Part shown: in pieces, positions 1 through 9,351 of the stretch
How positions within the stretch are numbered: position 1 is the first letter of the stretch
Layout of the letters: the number at the start of each line of letters is the position of its first letter
Assembly: GCA_045127535.1 (NCBI GenBank)
Contig: JBGVQN010000048.1
Coordinates: 1-58,231 of the forward strand
Source of the DNA: UBA2942 sp045127535
Lineage (GTDB): Bacteria; Bacillota; Clostridia; Lachnospirales; Lachnospiraceae
Length of the DNA: 58,231 nucleotides
Direction: 5' to 3'
Made by a program: the position numbers and the translations under genes
The notes under the pieces: generated by a model
The model's input: only the letters and a program-made list of their open reading frames with translations
Told to the model about the DNA's origin: nothing
The model's database searches: none

Positions 1-1
1 A

Positions 2-3000
2 GAACCTGTTAAGGAGCCTACACCTACCATTTCAAAAGAGGGCGGAAGCTTCTCAACAGATACATTAACATTAACTGTTGGCTTGAAGAATGCAACAAGC
101 GGTACCTATCAGATCGGCAGTGGTTCTGTTACAACCTATACATCTTCCAAGAGCATTACAATTGGAAGTGATATGGCAGTGGGTGACAGTGTTACAGTGA
201 AGCTGACCGCTACAGATGGAACCACTACAACAAGTAAATCCTATACCTTTAAAAAGATTGAACAGGCAGAAAATGTTGTTTACTTCCAGAATAGCAGTAG
301 TTGGAATTCTGTATATGCATATTACTGGAGTGATGCAAATACAACTATGAGCACATGGCCGGGTGTACAGATGACAAGTGTCGGCAGTGGTGTATATAGT
401 ATTGAAGTTCCGGAAGATGCAACATACATTATCTTCAATAGCGGAGCTACTGGTGGACAAACAGATGACCTGACGATCCAGATGGGTAAGATCTATAAAA
501 ACGGAACATGGACAAACTATGATCCAAACTATGAATTTGTACCACCATATGAAAATGGCGTATACTTTGAGAATACAGCAGGCTGGTCACAGGTATATTT
601 ATATTATTGGAGTGATTCCAATACCGCTATGACTACATGGCCGGGTGTAGCAATGGTAGAAGTAGAGGATGGAATCTATGGTTATAAACTGAGTGCAAGT
701 ACTGATATTGATTATGTTATCTTTAACAATAACAATAACGGAGCGCAGACAGATGACCTGAATTTTGTAATGAATGGTTATTACAACAATTCCGGATATG
801 TAAAAACAGTAGAAACAACGCAAAAAGGAACTGTCACTGTGAAGTATGTAGACGAATCCGGAAACGAAATCGCTGCATCCAAAACTATGACCGGAAATGT
901 TGGAGATGCTTATACAACTTCAGCAGCAACCATTGATGGATATACATTAAAGTCAACACCATCTAATGCAACCGGTACCTACACAGCTTCTGCAATTACA
1001 GTTAAATACGTATATTCAGAAGTAGTAAGTACAGATCCTGTTGTTACATCTTCTCTTGCAAGTGGTTCAACCTTTAAGACAGAGACACAGACCATTACCC
1101 TTACATTAAAGAATGCAGTAAGCGGTACATATACTGTAGATGATGGCCCAACAAAGACATTTACAAGTACAGCAAGCGTTGTTCTTGGACAGGGTAAGGT
1201 TGCAGATTCCACAGTAACTGTGAAAGCAACTGCAACATCTTCAGACGGAACAACAAAGACATTTACATTTACCTATAATAAGCAGTTCAACGGAACTGTA
1301 AACGAGGAAACCGGCACAGTAAGTGCATACAGTACTTCTGCTGTATCAGCAGTAGCAACTGCTTCTGCAACCTCTTCCTCACAGGGACTGGCTTCCCAGT
1401 ATACAACAAATGCAGCTGGTTTAGGTGTTAAGAAGACTATTTCAGTAGATGGTGATTTATCAGACTGGAACAGTTCAATGTTAATCGCACAGGGTGCAGC
1501 AAATGATGACCCTCGTGTATATCGTGACAACTCAATGTATGAGCTGCCAATTGACTTATATGCACTTTATGGCGCATATGATGACAGCAATCTCTATCTC
1601 ATGTGGGAGATGACAAACGTTCAGGACGTTGTTGCACCAAATGATAATTACCCATTGTCACAGGGTATCCTTTGGCAGACACAGGAATTACCTTTCTTCA
1701 TCGCAATCGATACAGGTAATTCAAGTACAGCAATTGGAAATAATGGACAGCTTACAACAGGCGGAACTATTTGGGATTCAGGAATGACTATTTCAAGTAG
1801 CTTTAACAAATTAATCTCAATCAATACAAAGGGTGGAAACGGACCATTTGTATATAGTGGAAACAGTTCAGGATTAAACCCTGTTGAAGAATTAGATGCA
1901 ACAACATCTAAAATCAAGATGAACTACGGCTTAGGAATTTTAAGCAGTTCCGTAAATGGTATTAACGGAGCATATGGTGCTTACAATGGCCGTGTTGTAG
2001 GAGATGTATGCAGTAACAGTGCAGACTGGGTGAACTTTAATACATTGGGACACAGCAGCGGCACAATGGACTTCTTCTATGAGTTGTCTATTCCGTTAAG
2101 TGAACTTGGTGTAACCGCAAGTGATGTTGCAAGCAATGGACTTGGTGTACTTCTTGTAGCAACATTTGGTAAATCAGGTATGGATTGTCTTCCATATGAT
2201 GTATCTATGAATGACAATGCAGACCTGCCTGATACAGAGTCACAGGAATTTAACAGCTATGAAAAGAGTGATGCAGATTACATCACAACTTCCTTCGCAA
2301 GAGTAGGAGCAAATGGTTCTGGTGGAGGCGGCGGTACAATTATACCGACTGAGTTAGAACTTAACTTCGGTGCAGACCGTTCATCACCACAGGCATCAGG
2401 AACCGCTCTTACATTAAGCGGTATTGCAGAAGGTGGTACAGCACCTTATACATACAAGTATTATGTAAACAACACATTAGTAGCTACAAAATCCGGCAGC
2501 GGTGAAACAACAACATCTTGGTCACCATCTGCAGGAAGCTATATGATTAAGTGTGTGGTAACAGATGCAAATGGTACAAGTGTAACAAGTGCTAAGAACT
2601 ATACAGTAGAAGGTACCACATCCCCACTGACAGGTACTTTGAAAGTAAATGGTTCCACAGCAGATCTGACAAAGACAGTAGGAAGCAGCATTACTCTGAA
2701 TGCAAGTGCAGCAGGCGGAAGTGGAAGCTATACATATAAGTTTGCAGTATTGGATGTAGATGCAGGTGCATGGACAATACTCCGCGATTTCAGCAGTAGT
2801 GCATCTTACACATATACGCTGACAGGAGCAGGAGTAAAACAGTTTGCAGTTACTGTGAAGGACAGCAACGGAACAACTGTGTCAACCAACAGACTGAATG
2901 TAACAGTAGAAAAGCAGACAGAAGTATTGTCAGGCGTATTACAGGTAAATGGTTCCACAGAAGACCTGACAAGGACAATCGGAAGCAGCATTACCCTGAA

Positions 3001-4111
3001 TGCAAGTGCAGCAGGAGGAACAGGAAGCTATACATACAAGTTTGCAGTATTAGATGTAGCTACAAACAAGTGGACCATACTTCGTGACTTCAGCAGCAGT
3101 GCATCTTACACATATACCCTGACTGCAGCAGGAGAAAAGCAGTTTGCAGTTACCGTGAAAGACAGTAACGGAACAACTGTGGCAGCCAACAGACTGAATG
3201 TAACAGTAGAAAAGCAAACAGAAGTATTGTCAGGCGTATTACAGGTAAATGGTTCCACAGCAGATCTGACAAAGACAGTAGGAAGCAGCATTACCTTGAA
3301 TGCAAGTGCAGCAGGAGGAACAGGAAGCTATACATACAAGTTTGCAGTATTAGATGTAGCTACAAGCAAGTGGACCATACTTCGTGACTTCAGCAGCAGT
3401 GCATCTTACACATATACCCTGACAGGAACAGGAGTAAAACAGTTTGCAGTAACAGTGAAAGACAGTAACGGTACAACCGTGGCAGCCAATAGACTGAATG
3501 TAACAGTAAAGCAGTCAACAGCACTGTCAGGTTTCTTACAGGTAAATGGTTCCACAGCAGACTTGACAAAGACAGCAGGAAGCAGCATTACCCTGAATGC
3601 AGCAGCAACAGGAGGAAGCGGAAGCTATACATACAAGTTCGCAGTATTAAATGTAGATACAGGTAACTGGACGATACTTCGCGACTTCAATAGTAGCTCA
3701 TCTTATACATATACGTTGACTGGAACAGGAGTAAAACAGTTTGCAGTTACCGTGAAAGACAGTAACGGAACAACCGTGGCAACCAATAGACTGAATGTAA
3801 CAGTAAAGGAGTCAGCGGTACTGACAGGCGTATTACGGGTAAATGGTTCTACAGCAGACCTGTCAAAGGCAAAAGGAAGCAGTATTACCCTGAATGTAGC
3901 AGCAACAGGAGGAAATGGAAGCTATACATACAAGTTTGCAGTATTAAATGTAGCCACAGGCAGCTGGGTAGTACTTCGTGATTTCAGCAGCAGTTCATCC
4001 TATACATATGAGCTGAATTATCCAGGAGTAAAGCAGTTTGCAGTAACTGTAAAGGATAGTACAGGAGCAACTGTAGCAACCAACAAGCTGAGTGTAACCG
4101 TAACAGAATAA
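2..4111 (+). CDS. Large modular secreted starch-binding protein, 5' partial (likely amylase/pullulanase C-terminal part)
   Basis: The frame is open from base 2 with no stop, so the start and any catalytic domain lie outside the window; 1369 codons are visible. From the N side: an Ig-like module (to about nt 275); two CBM26-type starch-binding modules (about 278-525 and 555-805) with the repeated pattern VYF-N-W-VYxYYWSD-WPGVxM; a MucBP-like module (about 830-1010, GTVTVKYVDE..); a second Ig-like module (about 1040-1290); a region of about 300 residues (1430-2320) beginning VDGDLSDWNSSM with ALYGAYDDSNLYLMWE; a Gly linker; one diverged and five closely similar Ig-like repeats. The 300-residue block fits my memory of CBM74, a raw-starch module usually beside CBM25/26 in GH13 amylases; this is inference. 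There is no LPXTG or dockerin at the end (..LSVTVTE). It probably captures starch at the surface, feeding the maltodextrin ABC operon at 25.6-31.3 kb. Confidence 0.85.
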   Translation, partial: EPVKEPTPTISKEGGSFSTDTLTLTVGLKNATSGTYQIGSGSVTTYTSSKSITIGSDMAVGDSVTVKLTATDGTTTTSKSYTFKKIEQAENVVYFQNSSSWNSVYAYYWSDANTTMSTWPGVQMTSVGSGVYSIEVPEDATYIIFNSGATGGQTDDLTIQMGKIYKNGTWTNYDPNYEFVPPYENGVYFENTAGWSQVYLYYWSDSNTAMTTWPGVAMVEVEDGIYGYKLSASTDIDYVIFNNNNNGAQTDDLNFVMNGYYNNSGYVKTVETTQKGTVTVKYVDESGNEIAASKTMTGNVGDAYTTSAATIDGYTLKSTPSNATGTYTASAITVKYVYSEVVSTDPVVTSSLASGSTFKTETQTITLTLKNAVSGTYTVDDGPTKTFTSTASVVLGQGKVADSTVTVKATATSSDGTTKTFTFTYNKQFNGTVNEETGTVSAYSTSAVSAVATASATSSSQGLASQYTTNAAGLGVKKTISVDGDLSDWNSSMLIAQGAANDDPRVYRDNSMYELPIDLYALYGAYDDSNLYLMWEMTNVQDVVAPNDNYPLSQGILWQTQELPFFIAIDTGNSSTAIGNNGQLTTGGTIWDSGMTISSSFNKLISINTKGGNGPFVYSGNSSGLNPVEELDATTSKIKMNYGLGILSSSVNGINGAYGAYNGRVVGDVCSNSADWVNFNTLGHSSGTMDFFYELSIPLSELGVTASDVASNGLGVLLVATFGKSGMDCLPYDVSMNDNADLPDTESQEFNSYEKSDADYITTSFARVGANGSGGGGGTIIPTELELNFGADRSSPQASGTALTLSGIAEGGTAPYTYKYYVNNTLVATKSGSGETTTSWSPSAGSYMIKCVVTDANGTSVTSAKNYTVEGTTSPLTGTLKVNGSTADLTKTVGSSITLNASAAGGSGSYTYKFAVLDVDAGAWTILRDFSSSASYTYTLTGAGVKQFAVTVKDSNGTTVSTNRLNVTVEKQTEVLSGVLQVNGSTEDLTRTIGSSITLNASAAGGTGSYTYKFAVLDVATNKWTILRDFSSSASYTYTLTAAGEKQFAVTVKDSNGTTVAANRLNVTVEKQTEVLSGVLQVNGSTADLTKTVGSSITLNASAAGGTGSYTYKFAVLDVATSKWTILRDFSSSASYTYTLTGTGVKQFAVTVKDSNGTTVAANRLNVTVKQSTALSGFLQVNGSTADLTKTAGSSITLNAAATGGSGSYTYKFAVLNVDTGNWTILRDFNSSSSYTYTLTGTGVKQFAVTVKDSNGTTVATNRLNVTVKESAVLTGVLRVNGSTADLSKAKGSSITLNVAATGGNGSYTYKFAVLNVATGSWVVLRDFSSSSSYTYELNYPGVKQFAVTVKDSTGATVATNKLSVTVTE
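2627..4108 (+). repeat. Five tandem ~300-bp in-frame repeats (Ig-like modules)
   Basis: Units begin at 2627, 2927, 3227, 3524 and 3821, each with an (L)SG-LxVNGST motif followed by GSSITLN, GSYTYKFAVL, LRDFSSS and KQFAVTVKDS. Units 2 and 3 (2927-3523) are nearly identical at DNA level. Units 4 and 5 are 297 and 288 bp and more diverged. The 2341-2620 segment is an older, diverged relative. High DNA identity suggests recent duplication or homogenisation. Confidence 0.95.
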
Positions 4112-4146
4112 AAACGATTATTTCGTAAGAAATAAGTATTGAACGG

Positions 4147-4185
4147 AAAGCCGTAAAGCACATTGTTGTTTTACGGCTTTTTGCT
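4147..4185 (+). terminator. Rho-independent terminator of the starch-binding protein gene
   Basis: A perfect 11-bp stem AAAGCCGTAAA/TTTACGGCTTT (4147-4157 and 4170-4180) is followed by a short T run. It lies 36 bases after the stop codon. Confidence 0.85.
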
Positions 4186-4437
4186 CGTATCTGTGAGGAT
4201 ACTGAACAGATACGTAATTTTATTCACAGTTTCATAAAACGGATAGATATGTACATTAAGGACGTTTCATGTTATACTGTAAGAAGGTGTATGATGATAC
4301 AGAAGTGGGCAGACGGGTATCTTCTGTCTGCAAAAGAGGATGGCTTAAGGGCAATAACATATGTTTTTGCAGCTTCGGGCAGAAAGCCTGTCAATGCGTA
4401 TGCCTGTGAAACTGTATGGAAATGAGGGTTATATAAT
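4186..4437 (+). promoter_or_regulatory. Probable promoter and leader of the CDP-sugar operon
   Basis: No gene is seen here. A TATACT -10-like box at 4273-4278 with a poor -35 (TGTACA, 4250-4255, spacing 17) would give a leader of about 150 bases before rfbF. The leader can pair GCAGAC with GTCTGC around 4310-4335 but matches no riboswitch I recognise. The promoter call is weak. Confidence 0.35.
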
Positions 4438-5208
4438 ATGAAAGTCGTAATACTGGCAGGGGGATTTGGCACCCGCATCAGCGAGGAGAGCCATTTAAAG
4501 CCCAAGCCAATGATTGGAATTGGAGAGCAGCCCATTTTGTGGCACATTATGAAGCTGTACAGCAGCTACGGATTTGATGAATTTATCATCTGTCTGGGAT
4601 ATAAGCAGTATATCATCAAGGAGTATTTTGCAGACTATTTCCTGCATACTTCTGATGTAACCTTTGACCTGGCAAAAAATGAGATGATTGTGCACAATAA
4701 TTTCTCTGAGTCCTGGAAGGTCACTCTGGTGGATACAGGACTGAATACCATGACCGGCGGCAGAGTAAAGCGGGTAAAGGATTACATTGGCAACGAGCCC
4801 TTTATGCTCACATATGGGGACGGCGTATCCAATGTAGACATTCCGGCACTGCTTGCATTTCACAAGAGTCATGGAAAAATTGGTACCATTACCACCGTCA
4901 ATGTAGGTCAGCGCTTTGGTGTGATGGATATTGCCCCTGATGGACAGATTGCGTCTTTCAGAGAGAAGAATGGCAGTGACGGCAGCGTAGTCAATGGAGG
5001 CTTTATGGTGATGAATCCGGAGATTTTTGACTACATTGAGGGTGATGATACAGTTTTTGAGAAAAAACCTCTGGAGACACTGGCTGCTGAGGGACAGCTC
5101 ATGGCGTATCGTCATGATGGCTTCTGGTCCTGCATGGATACCCAGCGTGACAAGAAATACTTAGAGGGACTTTGGAACAGCGGACAGGCACCCTGGAAAC
5201 TGTGGTAG
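4438..5208 (+). CDS. rfbF: Glucose-1-phosphate cytidylyltransferase
   Basis: Makes CDP-D-glucose from CTP and glucose 1-phosphate, the first step of CDP-linked deoxysugar pathways, in the cytoplasm. The 256-residue length is normal for RfbF. The N-terminus carries the nucleotidyltransferase signature GGFGTRI-E-(8)-KPKPM at residues 8-25, with LTYGDGVSNVD around 120 for metal/nucleotide binding and a late FWSCMDT-RD segment typical of this subfamily. The start is ATG at 4438, preceded by a weak GAGGG site. It is followed 15 bases later by rfbG, confirming the pathway. CTP supply could come from pyrG at 50.9 kb. Other sugar nucleotidyltransferases are possible, but the neighbour makes RfbF the best reading. 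Confidence 0.95.
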   Translation: MKVVILAGGFGTRISEESHLKPKPMIGIGEQPILWHIMKLYSSYGFDEFIICLGYKQYIIKEYFADYFLHTSDVTFDLAKNEMIVHNNFSESWKVTLVDTGLNTMTGGRVKRVKDYIGNEPFMLTYGDGVSNVDIPALLAFHKSHGKIGTITTVNVGQRFGVMDIAPDGQIASFREKNGSDGSVVNGGFMVMNPEIFDYIEGDDTVFEKKPLETLAAEGQLMAYRHDGFWSCMDTQRDKKYLEGLWNSGQAPWKLW

Positions 5209-5223
5209 AAATGAGAGGAAACA

Positions 5224-6273
5224 ATGTTTGATTTAAAATTTTATAAGGATAAGCGGGTGCTGGTAACCGGCCATACCGGTTTTAAAGGCGCCTGGCTGTG
5301 CCGGATGCTTTTAAATGCAGGAGCCCGGGTCAGCGGCTATGCATTAGAGCCGCCTACCAGTCCAAGTCTGTTTGCGTTAAGCGGACTGGCAGCTGGTATG
5401 GATTCCCATATAGGAGACATCCGGGATCTGCCCCATCTGATGGAGGTATTTGATGCGGTGCAGCCGGAAATCGTACTGCATCTGGCAGCCCAGCCCATTG
5501 TCCGTACATCTTATGAAGACCCGGTGTATACTTATGAAACCAACGTTATGGGCACTGTCCATGTATTGGAATGTGTCCGCACCCACCCATGCGTCAAGTC
5601 CTTTTTAAATGTAACCACCGATAAGGTATATGACAACAAGGAGTGGGAGTGGGGCTACCGGGAAAATGACAGTCTGGATGGATATGACCCATATTCTAAC
5701 AGCAAGTCCTGCTCTGAACTGGTGACCCACAGTTATCTGCGCTCCTTTTTTGCAGATGGACAGACTGCCGTCTCTACTGCAAGAGCGGGCAATGTGATTG
5801 GCGGCGGAGATTTTGCCAGAGACCGTATTATCCCGGATTGTATCCGGGCAGCAGCAGAGGGCAGGGAAATCCAGGTGCGTAATCCACACTCTACCAGACC
5901 ATACCAGCACGTGTTAGAACCACTGGCAGCGTATCTGATGATTGCAGCCAGACAATACGAGGATGGCGGCCTGGCAGGCAATTATAATGTAGGTCCTGAT
6001 GAACAGGACTGTGTGACCACCGGACAGCTGACAGATCTGTTCTGCAGCAGCTGGGGAGATGGGGCTTCCTGGAAGGACTGCTTTGTGGGAGGGCCTCATG
6101 AGGCAGGATTTTTAAAGCTGGACTGCTCTAAGTTAAAGCGTACCTTTGGCTGGCAGCCAAGATGGCATGTGGCAGAGGCAGTTGCAAGGACGGTAGAGTG
6201 GACCAAGGTGTATCTGGCAGGAGAGGATGTGGCTGCATGCATGGATATGCAGATTGAGACATTTTTCTCCTGA
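5224..6273 (+). CDS. rfbG: CDP-glucose 4,6-dehydratase
   Basis: Converts CDP-glucose to CDP-4-keto-6-deoxyglucose with tightly bound NAD. It is an extended SDR of 349 residues, as usual for RfbG. The Rossmann motif is VTGHTGFKG (residues 14-22), TTDKVYDN (about 134) supplies the active-site Thr-Asp-Lys, and YSNSK (about 158-162) is the YxxxK catalytic pair. The start at 5224 has a GAGAGGAAA site directly upstream. The next enzyme expected in the 3,6-dideoxysugar route, RfbH, is absent; an aldolase and a ThDP enzyme follow instead. Confidence 0.95.
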   Translation: MFDLKFYKDKRVLVTGHTGFKGAWLCRMLLNAGARVSGYALEPPTSPSLFALSGLAAGMDSHIGDIRDLPHLMEVFDAVQPEIVLHLAAQPIVRTSYEDPVYTYETNVMGTVHVLECVRTHPCVKSFLNVTTDKVYDNKEWEWGYRENDSLDGYDPYSNSKSCSELVTHSYLRSFFADGQTAVSTARAGNVIGGGDFARDRIIPDCIRAAAEGREIQVRNPHSTRPYQHVLEPLAAYLMIAARQYEDGGLAGNYNVGPDEQDCVTTGQLTDLFCSSWGDGASWKDCFVGGPHEAGFLKLDCSKLKRTFGWQPRWHVAEAVARTVEWTKVYLAGEDVAACMDMQIETFFS

Positions 6274-6405
6274 AATATTGGGACAGAAGTTCTGCAAAAA
6301 TCAGCTGAATGGCTGATTTGAATACACAACTGCTTTGTGCAGAAGCGTCACGAAGCATACAGATATGATTTTAAGTCGCAAACCGCTTCGGAATGGAGGA
6401 TATTT

Positions 6406-7227
6406 ATGTTAGCAAATATGAAGATTTTTGACTGCAGTTTAAGAGAAATTGGTTACCAGACAGGCTGGTACTTTGACAAGAAGTTTTGTCAGGAACTGTA
6501 CCGTTTTGCAGAATGCCACTACATTGATTACATGGAGTTAGGCTTCTTCCATAACCCGGATGCTGACCCAAACAGAGGAGCATTCCGTTACTGTAACCTG
6601 CGTGCAGCAGAAATTGCAGATATTTTTGATTATGTAAAGAACCGCACCAAGCTGTCTGCAATGCGTGACATCCAGCGTCCGCTGACCGATATGATTCCAA
6701 AGAGCGAGACTTTAGTAGATGCTGTCCGTATTCTGACCCGTTCCCATGAGACAGACCCGGAAGTGTTAAAGTACAACATTGACCTGTGCCAGAGTCTGGG
6801 CTATGAGGTATTTGTCAATTTCACCAGCGCCGGTGCCAACACCATGGAGCAGAACAGAGGATTTGCAAAGCTGGCAAAGGAAGCTGGCGTAGAGCAGATT
6901 TATTTTGCTGACACAGAAAGTATCATGACACCGGATTATGTGCGTAATACCATTGAAGTGTGCAAGGCTGAGGGCATGAAGGTAGGGATGCATCTCCATG
7001 ATAAGAATGGTACTGCAGAGGAACTGGCTGACTTATCCATTGCACTGGGCGTAGACGGTATTGATATTACCCACCTTGGTCTGGGCGGCAAGTGGAGAGA
7101 CGGTAACCTGACTATGGATTATCTCATGCGCAAGTTCAACATTCCTTCCGGTTATGAAATGACCATGGTACGTAATGAAGTAATCAATCAGCTGATTAAG
7201 TTCCATGAGCATTCTGCAGCAGAATAA
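6406..7227 (+). CDS. DRE-TIM metallolyase family aldolase (HMGL-like)
   Basis: A 273-residue TIM-barrel protein of the HMG-CoA lyase / 4-hydroxy-2-oxovalerate aldolase superfamily. Visible marks are DCSLRE near residue 9 (the D-R-E motif that binds the divalent metal and the enolate), a downstream VNFTSAGANT strand, FADTES, and the metal-binding HLHDKNGTA (about 203-211) followed by GVDGIDITHLGLGG. The preferred start is 6406 because GGAGGA at 6395-6400 fits; the frame opens 69 bases earlier without a site. The family makes or breaks C-C bonds of 2-oxo acids. Placed between rfbG and a ThDP enzyme, it may supply a 2-oxo acid donor for sugar branching. The exact substrate cannot be read from sequence. 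Confidence 0.8.
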   Translation: MLANMKIFDCSLREIGYQTGWYFDKKFCQELYRFAECHYIDYMELGFFHNPDADPNRGAFRYCNLRAAEIADIFDYVKNRTKLSAMRDIQRPLTDMIPKSETLVDAVRILTRSHETDPEVLKYNIDLCQSLGYEVFVNFTSAGANTMEQNRGFAKLAKEAGVEQIYFADTESIMTPDYVRNTIEVCKAEGMKVGMHLHDKNGTAEELADLSIALGVDGIDITHLGLGGKWRDGNLTMDYLMRKFNIPSGYEMTMVRNEVINQLIKFHEHSAAE

Positions 7228-7324
7228 TGTGTTTGTATATCAGAATATGCCTGCATCGGGAGTTGTAAAAAGGCGAAAGAATTGCAGTAACCGCGAAGAA
7301 AAAGCAGTAAAATAGCAGCATATC

Positions 7325-7359
7325 AGCCACATAAGTGTCATCATGTCACGTATGTGGCT
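7325..7359 (+). other. Intercistronic hairpin before the ThDP enzyme
   Basis: A 9-bp stem AGCCACATA/TATGTGGCT lies in the 151-base gap between the aldolase and the ThDP enzyme. There is no T run, so it is more likely an mRNA processing or stability element than a terminator. Confidence 0.5.
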
Positions 7360-7378
7360 GTCAAATAAGAGGTAAGAG

Positions 7379-9184
7379 ATGAAGATTAAAGTTGCAAAAT
7401 ACATTGCACAGTTTTTAACAGACCATGGAGTAGAGCACATGTTTACCGTCACCGGCGGCGGTGCCATGCATTTAAATGATGCCTTTGGTCACCAGGAGGG
7501 ACTGACCTGCGTATACAATCACCATGAGCAGGCCTGCTCTCTTGCGGCAGAAGGCTACACCAGACTCACAGGCAAAATCGCAGGTGTCTGTGTGACCACA
7601 GGCCCAGGAGGTACCAATGCCCTGACAGGTGTGGTAGGGGCACATTTAGACTCTGTCCCCATGTTCGTCATTTCCGGCCAGGTAAAGCGTGAGACCACAG
7701 TATGGAGCTGCCCGGATGTACCCCTGCGTCAGTTAGGTGACCAGGAGTTTACCATTATTCCCTGCGTCAAGACCATGACCAAGTATGCCCATATGATTAC
7801 AGACCCATCCGAGGTACGTTATCATCTGGAAAAAGCCTGGTACCTGTGCCACAGCGGCAGAGGCGGTGCAGTGTGGTTAGATGTACCGTTAGATGTACAG
7901 GCAGCCATTGTAGAGACAGATGCGTTAAAAGGATTTTCTCCTGAGGAAGTATCCGAAGCAGAGCGCCCTGTCTATGATGAAAGCCTGACAAAAGTAATTC
8001 TGGAAAAAATTGCAGCATCCAGAAGACCTGTCATTATGGCCGGCAGCGGCATCCGCCTGGCAGGTGCTCATGAAGCATTTGTAAAACTGGCAGAAAAGCT
8101 GCAGATTCCGGTAGTCACTGCATTCAACGCACAGGACGTACTGTGGGAGGATCATCCTCTCTTTGCAGGCCACCCAGCAACCATCGGTACCAGAGGCGGC
8201 AATTTTGTCACCCAGAACAGTGACCTGATGATCATTTTAGGCTGCCGCATGAACCTGCGCCAGATTGGCTACAACACCGCAGAATATGCCCCGGATACCT
8301 ATAAAATCTGGGTTGACATAGACGAAGCAGAGCTGCATAAGCCAACCATCCAGGCAGATATGCCTGTTGTGGCAAATGTAAAGGATGTGATTTGCTCCCT
8401 GTTAGCAGCAGAAAAACCACAGTGGAACTTTGAAAACTGGATTTCCTGGTGCAGAAAAATCAACGCAGCATATCCGGCCTGCCTGCCGGAGTATTATGAA
8501 AAGCAGTCCCCGGTGAATCCATACGTATTTACAAAAGAACTGTTTGAGCACTTTACCGAAGAAGATGTGATGGTATGCGGCAATGCCACCGCAGCCATCC
8601 TCCCATTCCAGACAGGTGCCTTAAAGAAGGGACAGAGAATGTTTTCCAACTCTGCCATCGCAGCCATGGGCTACGGTTTCCCGGCAGCCATCGGTGCCTG
8701 CGTGGCACAGAAAGGAAAGCGTGTCATCTGCTTTGACGGTGACGGCAGTTTCCAGATGAACTTACAGGAGCTGCAGACTGTGGTATACAACCGCCTGAAT
8801 TTAAAGCTGTTCTATCTGAACAACAACGGCTACCACTCCATCCGCCAGACGCAGATGAACACCTTCAACTCCCAGTTCGTAGGTGTCTGTGACGGCTACG
8901 GCTTAAGCTTTCCGGAAGCAGAAAAATTAGCCTATGCCTACGGTATCCCTTACGTGCGCATGGACAGCCACGACACCATCCATGAAAAGGCCGAGGAAGT
9001 CCTGTCTATGGAAGGTCCTGTATTTTGTGAAGTGGTGATTGACCCAGAGCAGATGTTCTGGCCAAAGATATCCTCTAAGGTACTGCCAGACGGACGTATC
9101 GTCTCTCCGCCAATCGATGACATGTTCCCGTTCCTTCCAAGAGAAGAATACGAAGCAATCAAGGCAGAAGCCAGAGAAATATAA
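7379..9184 (+). CDS. Thiamine-diphosphate-dependent enzyme, acetolactate-synthase-like
   Basis: At 601 residues it has the three-domain layout of the AHAS/pyruvate decarboxylase family: an N-terminal Pyr domain with the cofactor-activating Glu in NHHEQA (about residue 51), a central Rossmann-like domain (about 190-340), and a C-terminal PP domain with the ThDP motif GDGS...NNNG (about 458-485). The start ATG has AAGAGGTAAG upstream. Its position after rfbF-rfbG-aldolase, not with ilvC/ilvN, argues against branched amino-acid synthesis. YerE, a ThDP enzyme that adds a two-carbon unit from pyruvate to a CDP-4-keto-sugar, is the closest known precedent. I infer a similar acyl transfer to CDP-4-keto-6-deoxyglucose. 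An ordinary acetolactate synthase remains possible. Confidence 0.8.
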   Translation: MKIKVAKYIAQFLTDHGVEHMFTVTGGGAMHLNDAFGHQEGLTCVYNHHEQACSLAAEGYTRLTGKIAGVCVTTGPGGTNALTGVVGAHLDSVPMFVISGQVKRETTVWSCPDVPLRQLGDQEFTIIPCVKTMTKYAHMITDPSEVRYHLEKAWYLCHSGRGGAVWLDVPLDVQAAIVETDALKGFSPEEVSEAERPVYDESLTKVILEKIAASRRPVIMAGSGIRLAGAHEAFVKLAEKLQIPVVTAFNAQDVLWEDHPLFAGHPATIGTRGGNFVTQNSDLMIILGCRMNLRQIGYNTAEYAPDTYKIWVDIDEAELHKPTIQADMPVVANVKDVICSLLAAEKPQWNFENWISWCRKINAAYPACLPEYYEKQSPVNPYVFTKELFEHFTEEDVMVCGNATAAILPFQTGALKKGQRMFSNSAIAAMGYGFPAAIGACVAQKGKRVICFDGDGSFQMNLQELQTVVYNRLNLKLFYLNNNGYHSIRQTQMNTFNSQFVGVCDGYGLSFPEAEKLAYAYGIPYVRMDSHDTIHEKAEEVLSMEGPVFCEVVIDPEQMFWPKISSKVLPDGRIVSPPIDDMFPFLPREEYEAIKAEAREI

Positions 9185-9351
9185 ACCTTGAGGCAGCTGC
9201 CCCGGACAATTCCTGCGGATTGACAAACAATTTGCAGAGAACTGCCCGGGGCATGCATATAAAGGCATAGTATGTCTTGTTTCCAAAGAATAATTATTAT
9301 ATTGCAATCACACTAAAACGTGAGTGTCCACCACCATCGAGAGGTAAGAAT

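Noticed and set aside
71..460. Minus-strand open frames across the repeat protein (for example 71-460, 599-823, 2806-2991)
   Set aside because: They are antisense shadows of a clear coding frame with no ribosome sites; their periodic recurrence only mirrors the repeats.
7379..9184. Ordinary acetolactate synthase for valine/isoleucine
   Set aside because: No regulatory subunit, ilvC or ilvD is nearby and it sits in a CDP-sugar operon; kept only as an alternative.
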